A stretch of DNA of 6,344 nt, from NCBI GenBank assembly GCA_002842195.1, contig PHCL01000084.1, positions 1 through 6,344 on the forward strand. The letters run 5' to 3'. Positions 1 through 5,722 of the stretch are shown here, piece after piece. Numbering within the stretch: the first letter of the stretch is position 1; each line of letters begins with the position of its first letter. Below the pieces are notes generated by a model. It was not told the origin of the DNA. It made no database searches and was given only the letters and a program-made list of their open reading frames with translations. The DNA comes from Betaproteobacteria bacterium HGW-Betaproteobacteria-20 (lineage in GTDB: Bacteria; Pseudomonadota; Gammaproteobacteria; Burkholderiales; Methylophilaceae). Both the position numbers and the translations under genes were made by a program.

Positions 1-490
1 CTGTACGATTTTGCTGAATATTTTCCGTGCTGGTTGCAAGCAATCTAGCGGCTTCACCCGCATGTGGCGTGATGACTGTTGCTGCATGGCGGTTTTTAGT
101 GATTACACCTAAATGTGGATATTTAGCGATTAAATTCAGCGCATCTGCATCTATCAGCATGGATACGTCTTTATCTAACCAAAATGTTAACAACTTAATA
201 GCCGCTTCAGATTGCCCTAAGCCCGGACCAATGACCACACAATCTAGTTGCCGTAACTGAGTTAAATCAGTTGGAGAACGAAACATGATTTCTGGCTGGG
301 TCATATCTACGCTTGGTGCGTCGTCAGATAGCATTGCCGCGTAAACACGTCCTGCACCGCAGAGTAACGCGGCTCGTGCAGCTAAAAACACCGCACCTAC
401 CATGCTGGCATCGCCACCAATAATAGCGACACTGCCGAACAATCCTTTATGCGCATCGGTTTCACGCACAGGTAATGCCGGTTGAAACAT
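1..490 (-). CDS. nnrD: ADP-dependent NAD(P)H-hydrate dehydratase, N-terminal part (runs off left edge)
   Basis: The family repairs hydrated NADH/NADPH (NADHX/NADPHX), a damaged cofactor, by ADP-dependent dehydration in the cytoplasm. The minus-strand frame gives 163 residues before the window ends. Seen in order: DAHKG (residues 12-16), SVAIIGG (20-26), the AARAALLCGAGRV segment (37-49), IGPGLG (87-92), the DADALN substrate and nucleotide-site motif (114-119) and TPHAGE (141-146). These are the conserved blocks of the ribokinase-like YjeF C-terminal domain. The glycine-rich catalytic block that normally follows lies outside the window. The start is uncertain: ATG at 490 is the first methionine, but GTG at 499 and TTG at 505 are in frame, the frame stays open back to a TGA at 541-539, and none of these has a clear Shine-Dalgarno. 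There is no room upstream for the epimerase (NnrE) domain, so this is a stand-alone dehydratase or a detached half of a bifunctional Nnr. It lies downstream of recJ on the same strand. Confidence 0.9.
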   Translation of the reverse strand, partial: MFQPALPVRETDAHKGLFGSVAIIGGDASMVGAVFLAARAALLCGAGRVYAAMLSDDAPSVDMTQPEIMFRSPTDLTQLRQLDCVVIGPGLGQSEAAIKLLTFWLDKDVSMLIDADALNLIAKYPHLGVITKNRHAATVITPHAGEAARLLATSTENIQQNRT

Positions 491-549
491 GCTTTTCACT
501 AGCAAGTGAGGATTGGTTTGCCCGGTTTTAATGATGTGTCACCCTAATT

Positions 550-575
550 ATTGATGAATAATATTGATGAATAAA
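550..575. repeat. 13-bp tandem duplication in the recJ-nnrD gap
   Basis: Two head-to-tail copies of ATTGATGAATAAT (550-562 and 563-575) differ only at the last base. They sit about 60 bp upstream of the likely nnrD start. Such near-perfect copies suggest recent replication slippage; no function is evident. Confidence 0.75.
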
Positions 576-588
576 TTTTTTACTTATC

Positions 589-618
589 TAGTACTCACCT
601 ACTTAGCACTCGCCCACT
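589..618. repeat. 15-bp imperfect tandem duplication
   Basis: TAGTACTCACCTACT (589-603) is followed at once by TAGCACTCGCCCACT (604-618), identical at 12 of 15 positions; all three differences are transitions. It lies 13 bp from the 13-bp tandem pair and 36 bp past the recJ stop codon. It looks like an older duplication in the same unconstrained spacer. Confidence 0.6.
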
Positions 619-654
619 AAACGCCAACTAATTAAACACGCACTTACCAGATGC

Positions 655-2358
655 CTAACTTACCACGTATCGTAGATTCAATTGCACTTTTTGCGTGCCA
701 TTGTAGCTATTAGTTTGCAGCTGATAAGCGGCTTGGATTGGGCTGGCAAGCAAGTCTGAGTGGTTAAAATATATGGCATCAAGCACCATCGAGTCTTTTT
801 TTAAACTGAGTTTTAGATGTTTTTCACCCAGCACGCGCTGATTAATTACCTCGAATTTATCATAAAACAAAGGTGGCGCGAAGCCCTGCCCCCATACTTG
901 ATTCTCTAAAGTTTGTGCGCTTGCAAACGTCATGTCATCACTATTTAAACTACCATCCACTTCAAGCACAGATTCCAGGTCGGCTTCTGTAATCAGGCTT
1001 TTAACGACTATTTCAAAGCTGTGTTTGAACAGTTCAAAATCAACTTGCTTAATAGTAAGCCCGGCGGCCATAGCGTGCCCGCCAAACTTTAAAATCAAAT
1101 CTGGTTGATGTTTGCTCAGTAAATCGAGTGCATCACGCAGGTGCAAGCCAGCAATAGAACGGCCTGAGCCTTTAAGTAAGCCTTGTCCTTCAATCGCATC
1201 TTTAGCATCGGCAAAGGCAATCACTGGGCGATGAAAACGCTCTTTAATGCGTGATGCCAAAATGCCAATCACACCCTGGTGCCAATCGGCTTGATACATG
1301 CTGATAGCGAATTGATTACTCACATCCATATCATCGAGCGATATATTCGCAGCATCTTGCATATCGGCCTCTATGCTACGGCGCTGTACGTTTAAATCCT
1401 GTAATTTTTGCGCGATACTTGTGGCTTCCAATTCCGTTTCTGCCAGCAAACATTGTATACCTAGCGTCATGTCGTCTAACCTGCCAGCCGCATTCAGCCT
1501 TGGGCCTACATAAAAACCTAAATCCTGGGCATTGGCTGTTTGTGCCTGGCGGCCACTCACGCGCAGCAACGCCAATATGCCTTGCGAGCAGACACCGGCA
1601 CGAATTCTACGCAAACCTTGTTCAACTAAAATGCGATTGTTATCATCCAGCTTCACTAAATCTGCAACGGTGCCAAGCGCGACTAAATCGAGCAGTTCGG
1701 TCAAGTTAGGTTCAGGTTTAACCAAATAGGCACCGCACTCACGAAACTCTGCTCGCAAGGCCAGCAAACCGTAAAACATGACGCCTACACCCGCTAGATT
1801 TTTACTTGGGAAATCACAGCCAGATTGATTAGGGTTGATAATACAAGCGGCTTGTGGCGTTATTTGCCCTGGTAAATGATGGTCAGTAATCAGCACTTGT
1901 ATGCCGAGTGCATTGGCGGCAGCCACACCATCCACACTGGCAATGCCATTATCAACGGTAATAATCACATCGGGTTTTTGCTGTGCTGCGAGCTGGACGA
2001 TTTCTGGCGTCAGGCCATAACCATATTCAAAACGATTCGGCACCAAAAAATCTACCTTTGCACCAAACGCACGTAAACCTTTAACGGCAACCGCCGTGGC
2101 AGTGGCGCCATCGGCATCGTAATCGCCAATGACCAATAGTTTTTTATTGGCAGTAATAGCATCAGCCAATAATTTGGCCATAGACTGATTATTGGTAAGC
2201 GTATGCGGTGGTAACAGATTGCTTAAGTTTGCGCTGAGTTGGTTGGCTTCGCTAACGCCGCGTGAAGCCAGTAAGCGTGCCATTAGCGGCGATACGCCTG
2301 AAATCTGCAAGCGTTGCTCTGCGTGCGATTGTGTTGGGCGTATTACAATTTTAGTCAT
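655..2358 (-). CDS. recJ: Single-stranded-DNA-specific exonuclease RecJ
   Basis: RecJ degrades single-stranded DNA 5' to 3' in the RecF recombination pathway, mismatch repair and base-excision repair. The 567-residue product is of normal family length. DHH-domain motifs are intact: GDYDADG (78-84), VDNG (135-138), TDHH (158-161) and GTVAD (229-233), supplying the aspartates and histidines that bind the two catalytic metal ions. GPRLNAAGR (285-293) follows. The DHHA1 part carries WHQGVIGI (359-366), GSGRS (397-401) and GGHAMAAG (426-433), and the last roughly 110 residues match the position of the RecJ OB domain. The ATG at 2358 fits the family N terminus and an in-frame TAA lies four codons upstream, but no good Shine-Dalgarno is visible, so translation may be weak or coupled. 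The RpfE-type gene ends 93 bp upstream. No frameshift or missing catalytic residue is seen. Confidence 0.98.
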   Translation of the reverse strand: MTKIVIRPTQSHAEQRLQISGVSPLMARLLASRGVSEANQLSANLSNLLPPHTLTNNQSMAKLLADAITANKKLLVIGDYDADGATATAVAVKGLRAFGAKVDFLVPNRFEYGYGLTPEIVQLAAQQKPDVIITVDNGIASVDGVAAANALGIQVLITDHHLPGQITPQAACIINPNQSGCDFPSKNLAGVGVMFYGLLALRAEFRECGAYLVKPEPNLTELLDLVALGTVADLVKLDDNNRILVEQGLRRIRAGVCSQGILALLRVSGRQAQTANAQDLGFYVGPRLNAAGRLDDMTLGIQCLLAETELEATSIAQKLQDLNVQRRSIEADMQDAANISLDDMDVSNQFAISMYQADWHQGVIGILASRIKERFHRPVIAFADAKDAIEGQGLLKGSGRSIAGLHLRDALDLLSKHQPDLILKFGGHAMAAGLTIKQVDFELFKHSFEIVVKSLITEADLESVLEVDGSLNSDDMTFASAQTLENQVWGQGFAPPLFYDKFEVINQRVLGEKHLKLSLKKDSMVLDAIYFNHSDLLASPIQAAYQLQTNSYNGTQKVQLNLRYVVS

Positions 2359-2400
2359 ATTTGGTCTGTTTTATAAATAATTTAGCCATACTTCAACAAA

Positions 2401-2428
2401 CTCAGGCCACGCACATGCACATCCTGAG
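2401..2428 (-). other. Hairpin between the rpfE-type gene and recJ
   Basis: CTCAGG (2401-2406) and CCTGAG (2423-2428) form a perfect 6-bp inverted repeat around a 16-nt loop. Two further A-T pairs are possible beyond one mismatch. On the minus strand it is followed only by TTTGTTG, so it is at best a weak terminator or an RNA-processing or attenuation site between the two genes. Confidence 0.3.
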
Positions 2429-2451
2429 CTTATTAAAAAGGCGGTCACAGC

Positions 2452-3408
2452 TTAGTTGAAATAACTGATCACAGGCATTGAAGTTCGCCAGAACCTGTAA
2501 AAATCGACAGGTTTAATTTCAGCCACTAAACTTTTTTCATAAAAACCTAAGTTCAAAACTAACTCTTTGATTTTTTTTGATTTTAATGCGACCAATAACG
2601 GCTTAAACCAAGCTTCATCCAAATGGCCGAGATGAGGCATTTGCATGCGGATACTCATTACATTACTTTGCATCATTGTATCTAATCTCTGTGGCAACTG
2701 TTGGTATGGAATGCCGGCCAAAGTCGCTAATCCTTGATAAAAAACGCTATCCGCAACCAGCACGCTTGTGTTATTTTGTAAATTCTCCAATTGCGGCATC
2801 ACGCCTCCGCCAGAAAACCAGACGCTATTCACGGCTAGCTCGCCTGTATTTTCACGCACCACATTCGCCGGGTGTTCAAACAACAACATTTGCACTTCAT
2901 TAAGCACTGCCAACCACCTGGATGATTCAACACCTTGCGGCATAAACTGGTGAATATTTTTACCCGCAGCTACGCCAGGCAGGCTGGTTTTAATTTGTGG
3001 CGAATGCGCTACACGTAAATACCAGGCACCTGAATTACCGATTATAAAATCCAGGCCATCTTGGCTAAAATGCTGATTCAAGCTGGCAATCATATGCTCG
3101 GCATGTTCAAGATTTATTTGCAAAGGGATAGGTTCACCCAGGCTAAAACAATCACGTTGCAGCACTAAATTTACAGCATCGGCGCGTAGCCAATAAGCTT
3201 TGCCCACGTCTAAACCATCCGCCATTGCGGCAATTGCTGCTATTGGATAATCTGGTGCAGCTTGTAAACCAAACTGCTCGCAGATTAAAGTTTCCAGAGG
3301 CTTTTCAAGCTGCGTCAATTTAGCCTTCGCTAATAGTTGCGCCAACGCGCTTGCACTGTGCAAGCCTGATAATTCTGCGTCTAAAACGCAATCAACGGTG
3401 AGTTTCAT
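2452..3408 (-). CDS. RpfE-type, phosphoglycerate-mutase-like protein
   Basis: The 318-residue cytoplasmic protein (no signal peptide or membrane segment) belongs to the conserved family annotated in beta- and gammaproteobacteria as 'RpfE-type regulatory protein' or 'phosphoglycerate mutase' (COG4255). The biochemical function is not established. Recognisable family blocks are AYWLRADAVNL (71-81), SGAWYLR (126-132), the LNEVQMLLFEHP stretch (169-180) and NSVWFSGGGVMP (194-205). From memory the family usually has a tryptophan in the WFWGGG position where this protein has serine. I see no metal-site pattern that would prove mutase activity. The ATG at 3408 is the only sensible start (the ATG five bases upstream hits a stop after two codons); no Shine-Dalgarno is clear. 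The gene precedes recJ on the same strand, as rpfE is next to recJ in the Xanthomonas rpf cluster, which supports the call. Confidence 0.85.
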   Translation of the reverse strand: MKLTVDCVLDAELSGLHSASALAQLLAKAKLTQLEKPLETLICEQFGLQAAPDYPIAAIAAMADGLDVGKAYWLRADAVNLVLQRDCFSLGEPIPLQINLEHAEHMIASLNQHFSQDGLDFIIGNSGAWYLRVAHSPQIKTSLPGVAAGKNIHQFMPQGVESSRWLAVLNEVQMLLFEHPANVVRENTGELAVNSVWFSGGGVMPQLENLQNNTSVLVADSVFYQGLATLAGIPYQQLPQRLDTMMQSNVMSIRMQMPHLGHLDEAWFKPLLVALKSKKIKELVLNLGFYEKSLVAEIKPVDFYRFWRTSMPVISYFN

Positions 3409-3515
3409 GCCATGCTTTTATCGAAAGTATTATTTAAAGCGCTTAGTTAAAAACCTATAAGCCTGATTTTACTAGCTAGCTGGTGCGCATGGGTATTTTT
3501 GAATAATTAAAAGTT

Positions 3516-3548
3516 AAAAAAAACCTGACAGCTTATAAAGCTGCCAGG
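3516..3548 (-). terminator. Intrinsic terminator of the glycine-zipper gene
   Basis: In minus-strand RNA an 11-bp stem forms between 3548-3538 and 3534-3524 with a 3-nt loop. All pairs are Watson-Crick except one G-U wobble, which would be a C-A mismatch in plus-strand RNA, so the structure is oriented to the minus strand. Eight consecutive U residues (A-run 3516-3523) follow directly. It lies about 60 bp past the glycine-zipper stop codon and separates that gene from the RpfE-type gene. Confidence 0.93.
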
Positions 3549-3610
3549 ATTAGTCAGTATTGATAGTTTAGATAATATAGGCCAGCTACCACCCAGCTTA
3601 ATAATGAAGC

Positions 3611-4270
3611 TTAATACCGACGCTCATTGTGGCGATTACCCCAGCCGCGATGCTCGCCGCGATTGCCGCGGTCATGGTCATCATTCCAGCGGGAATCACC
3701 ATATTGATTCTGCCCTAAATAACTAATTTGCGTCACAGTCCGGTTATTAGGCGCAATAACTACGTTTACATCAATATATCGACCGGGATGCTGTTCGGTC
3801 ACGGTAGTATAGTTTCTGCCGTTGTATTCATACGTGACCAAATAGCCGGCATTCACGCTTTGCCAGTTATCCACCTGGTAGCAAGTCTCTACAGGTACAG
3901 TACGTGTAGTACGATAGTTATTCTGGTTGTTGGCAATATTATTACCGGCAATTGCACCAACACCGGCACCTACTGCAGCGGCGGCTACACGGCCATTGCC
4001 TCGGCCAACAGTACTGCCCAATAAACCGCCAGCAATACCGCCGATTAACGCACCGGCGACTGAGTTGTTGCCGCCATGGTTATAGCTTTGTTGCTGATAC
4101 TCTGTGCGGCATTCCTGACGCGGCACATTCACACGCTCCATTTGCGGTGTTACAGAAAGCACACGAGCGGTATCGTTATATTGCTCGGTCGCCATTGCAG
4201 GTGCGGCAAATAACGCCGTCAACAAAGCTGGAACTAACATTTTTACCTGCATATTTTTCATACTACTCAT
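3611..4270 (-). CDS. Exported glycine-zipper (2TM) envelope protein
   Basis: The 219-residue product starts with a signal peptide: Lys5 and Lys10, a hydrophobic stretch 11-23, then likely cleavage after APAMA (23-27). There is no lipobox, so it is not an obvious lipoprotein. Residues 71-113 form a glycine zipper with glycines exactly every fourth position (73, 77, 81, 85, 89, 93, then 101, 105, 109, with alanine at 97), predicted to make two packed membrane helices as in the SlyB/17-kDa-antigen type of envelope protein. Cysteines 54 and 130 flank the zipper and could form a disulphide. Residues 142-185 form a soluble domain (GYLVTYEYNGRNY then PGRYIDVNV). The tail from 186 is rich in Arg, Asn, Gly, Asp and His. 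GAGGAG at 4278-4283, seven bases before ATG 4270, fixes the start; inner methionines at codons 4 and 7 lack such a site. Exact function is unknown; outer-membrane integrity is the family guess. Confidence 0.88.
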   Translation of the reverse strand: MSSMKNMQVKMLVPALLTALFAAPAMATEQYNDTARVLSVTPQMERVNVPRQECRTEYQQQSYNHGGNNSVAGALIGGIAGGLLGSTVGRGNGRVAAAAVGAGVGAIAGNNIANNQNNYRTTRTVPVETCYQVDNWQSVNAGYLVTYEYNGRNYTTVTEQHPGRYIDVNVVIAPNNRTVTQISYLGQNQYGDSRWNDDHDRGNRGEHRGWGNRHNERRY

Positions 4271-4277
4271 TTTATTT

Positions 4278-4283
4278 CTCCTC
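4278..4283 (-). promoter_or_regulatory. Strong ribosome binding site of the glycine-zipper gene
   Basis: The minus strand reads GAGGAG with a 7-nt spacer to the ATG at 4270. It selects that start over the methionines at codons 4 and 7 and predicts efficient translation, unlike the recJ and RpfE-type genes, which have no visible site. Confidence 0.85.
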
Positions 4284-4296
4284 TTATCCAGAAATA

Positions 4297-4326
4297 ATTC
4301 TAGAATTTAGTTACGCTGAATATCAA
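4297..4326 (-). promoter_or_regulatory. Predicted sigma-70 promoter of the glycine-zipper gene
   Basis: On the minus strand TTGATA (4326-4321) and TAGAAT (4302-4297) each match the -35 and -10 consensus at five of six positions, with an 18-bp spacer. Transcription would begin near 4290, leaving a leader of about 20 nt that just contains the ribosome binding site. This points to a constitutive or well-expressed gene. Confidence 0.65.
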
Positions 4327-4434
4327 CGCGATTGATTGAGTTTTTTATTTTCAATCTCTGCGGTTTATGCTGCAGATGGTCGGTTAACGCGCCTTCTTTT
4401 AATTTGGACTACTTGCAATTGTTAGCAATTTGTA

Positions 4435-4453
4435 ACTAATGATTTTCATTAAC
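4435..4453. promoter_or_regulatory. Fur-box-like palindrome
   Basis: TAATGA-TTT-TCATTA (4437-4451) is a perfect inverted repeat. The 19 bases at 4435-4453 match the classical Fur box at 14 of 19 positions, with two of the mismatches at or next to the centre. It lies about 120 bp upstream of the pentapeptide gene's predicted promoter and about 110 bp upstream of the glycine-zipper gene's -35. The match may also reflect AT-rich chance; a Fur role is inference. Confidence 0.35.
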
Positions 4454-4520
4454 CAACTTAAACCAAATAAAAGTGACTAACAACAACGCTTTTGGTGAAT
4501 TATGAGAGGCACTTATGTGA

Positions 4521-4558
4521 CGTAAGTTACGAAGTTTTGATTTTTTAACGCAGATAAT
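4521..4558 (+). promoter_or_regulatory. Candidate activator-dependent promoter of the pentapeptide gene
   Basis: GATAAT (4553-4558) matches the -10 consensus at five of six, but no -35 element lies at the right distance. Instead CGTAA-G-TTACG (4521-4531), a perfect inverted repeat, is centred about 39-40 bp before the predicted start near 4565, which is where class II activators sit. Its left flank reads TGTGA (4517-4521), a CRP-like half site, but the right half matches poorly. The leader would be about 50 nt. Confidence 0.35.
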
Positions 4559-4602
4559 GCATTAACTTCGCTAGACGTTGCACACTGGCACTAAACATAT
4601 TT

Positions 4603-4608
4603 AAGGAG
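4603..4608 (+). promoter_or_regulatory. Ribosome binding site of the pentapeptide gene
   Basis: AAGGAG with a 7-nt spacer to the ATG at 4616 is near the ideal arrangement and fixes the start of the secreted pentapeptide protein. Confidence 0.85.
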
Positions 4609-4615
4609 AGCAGCC

Positions 4616-5608
4616 ATGAATAAAATAAAAACCATCATCTTATTGGTAAGTTTAAGTTTTACCGGCCTCGCCCTTGCCGGCGAATTTGATGACAATTGTA
4701 CGAATAGCTTATCAAAAAACACATTCCATAAAACTAAATGTGAAATCAGCGAGATTTTTGGTGGTAAAACTTATTGTTTTAGTAACAAAAGTGCACGCAA
4801 TGCATTTTTATCAAACCCACAGGACATGATAGATAAAGCGACAAAATTTTATAAAAAAAGTGCAGCAGATAATAAAGAACCCGTTCGCGAAAAAATCAGT
4901 CAAGCCGATGCCTTAGCACAAATAAATAGCAAAACTTGCGATTTAAGCAACAAAGATGCAGGCTATTTAATTTTTAACGGCATGGATTTAAGTCACTGTA
5001 ATATGCAAAACATCAGTTTTTTTGGTGCAGAATTGATGGGGGCAAAATTAAAAGGCGCTAATCTACAAGGTGCCTACCTCAATCTGGCGCGACTTGAAAA
5101 TACAGATTTAAGTGGCGCCAATTTAACGAATGCCACGATTTTTCAGGCGATTTTTGATAAAACCAACTTCCAGGGTGCCAACCTCACCAACGCCCGTATG
5201 ATAGGCACGCTGGGCAATGTAAATATGAGCAATGCTACCGTTATAAAAGGCCGCTTTGGTTTAGATATCGGCAATCAGCCTATGGGTGCCATGCGTTTTG
5301 ACGCGATAGGCGGCAAGTTCGCCAATACCAACTTTGAAGGCGCTGACATCAATCGCAGCAACTTTAAATTTGCAGACTTTAGAAATGCCAATTTACGCAA
5401 TACGGATTTATTTCGGGCAGACTTTAGTAAAGCCGATTTAACCGGCGCTGATATTACGGGTGCAAAAATGGACGAAGCGATATTGGACGAAACCATTATG
5501 ACCAACGTAAAAGGTCTGGAGGCCATTAAAGGTTATGACGAAGCCAAAGGCAAATGTATAGATTGCACGATTAAAGCCAAAATGGTTGAGCCCGCACTGA
5601 AAAATTAG
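4616..5608 (+). CDS. Secreted pentapeptide-repeat protein with N-terminal YHS-like segment
   Basis: The 330-residue product has a Sec signal peptide: Lys3 and Lys5, a hydrophobic core 6-20, and likely cleavage after ALALA (17-21 region). Residues 42-80 resemble a YHS domain (GGKTYCFSNKSARNAF then LSNPQDMI), but the metal-binding FCSxxC pattern is not kept; only Cys54 is near. From 120 to 195 a hydrophobic residue recurs exactly every five residues (16 quintets, A(D/N)LxG type). The phase then slips by one, giving 199, 204, 209 and 214. A glycine-rich 20-residue interruption follows and a second run of 13 quintets spans 235-295. This predicts a right-handed quadrilateral beta-helix. The protein ends with CxxC (Cys314, Cys317) and has seven cysteines after cleavage. 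The location should be periplasmic or outside the cell; the function is unknown. It is not a Qnr-like gyrase protector, which would be cytoplasmic. It is monocistronic between its own promoter region and terminator. Confidence 0.9.
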   Translation: MNKIKTIILLVSLSFTGLALAGEFDDNCTNSLSKNTFHKTKCEISEIFGGKTYCFSNKSARNAFLSNPQDMIDKATKFYKKSAADNKEPVREKISQADALAQINSKTCDLSNKDAGYLIFNGMDLSHCNMQNISFFGAELMGAKLKGANLQGAYLNLARLENTDLSGANLTNATIFQAIFDKTNFQGANLTNARMIGTLGNVNMSNATVIKGRFGLDIGNQPMGAMRFDAIGGKFANTNFEGADINRSNFKFADFRNANLRNTDLFRADFSKADLTGADITGAKMDEAILDETIMTNVKGLEAIKGYDEAKGKCIDCTIKAKMVEPALKN

Positions 5609-5645
5609 CATTAAAATGGCCATTATAAGCATGCCTTCAAGGTCG

Positions 5646-5691
5646 CTGCCCTGCGAGCCTTTATCAGAGCGGCTCGCAGGGCAGTGTTTTT
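5646..5691 (+). terminator. Intrinsic terminator of the pentapeptide gene
   Basis: CTGCCCTGCGAGCC (5646-5659) and GGCTCGCAGGGCAG (5671-5684) form a perfect 14-bp stem with an 11-nt loop. TG and then five T residues (5687-5691) follow on the plus strand. The minus strand has no U-run after the stem, so it chiefly serves the plus-strand gene. It lies 37 bp past that gene's stop codon and just before the end of the converging polymerase gene. Confidence 0.92.
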
Positions 5692-5722
5692 CTCTCGATG
5701 GGTTTACAAGGATTTAATAATG

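Larger units (their letters stand above)
4271..4615. other. Divergent intergenic control region (345 bp)
   Basis: This is the only stretch over 300 bases without a gene. It separates the two oppositely transcribed exported-protein genes. Besides the listed promoter, ribosome sites and two palindromes, it contains AATTGTTAGCAATT (4417-4430), a 5-bp inverted repeat around TTAG, next to the Fur-like palindrome. No small ORF with a ribosome binding site and no convincing structured RNA was found. Confidence 0.7.

Noticed and set aside
27..260. Plus-strand open frame of 77 codons at the left edge
   Set aside because: The opposite strand carries clear NnrD motifs (DADALN, TPHAGE), so this is a shadow.
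1419..2380. Several plus-strand open frames of 62-96 codons within recJ
   Set aside because: All lie antisense to intact recJ coding sequence, lack ribosome sites and show no recognisable protein features.
3437..3444. AAGCGCTT palindrome upstream of the RpfE-type gene
   Set aside because: An 8-bp palindrome alone is expected by chance; no promoter with matching -35/-10 could be paired with it.
3595..3616. 9-bp direct repeat AGCTTAATA flanking the glycine-zipper stop codon
   Set aside because: Too short and AT-rich to separate from chance; no target-site duplication or inserted element between the copies.
3952..4335. Plus-strand open frame of 127 codons across the start of the glycine-zipper gene
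   Set aside because: It is antisense to a well-supported gene, has no ribosome binding site and its composition is a shadow of the zipper repeats.
4357..4376. Possible hairpin TCTGC/GCAGA in the divergent intergenic region
   Set aside because: Only five pairs around a 10-nt loop and no T-run; not a supportable terminator or structured RNA.
4578..4600. TTGCAC as a -35 box close to the pentapeptide gene
   Set aside because: The matching -10 would fall on the ribosome binding site, leaving no usable leader.
5275..5632. Minus-strand open frames within and past the pentapeptide gene
   Set aside because: Their repetitive look comes from reading the pentapeptide repeats backwards; no start signals.
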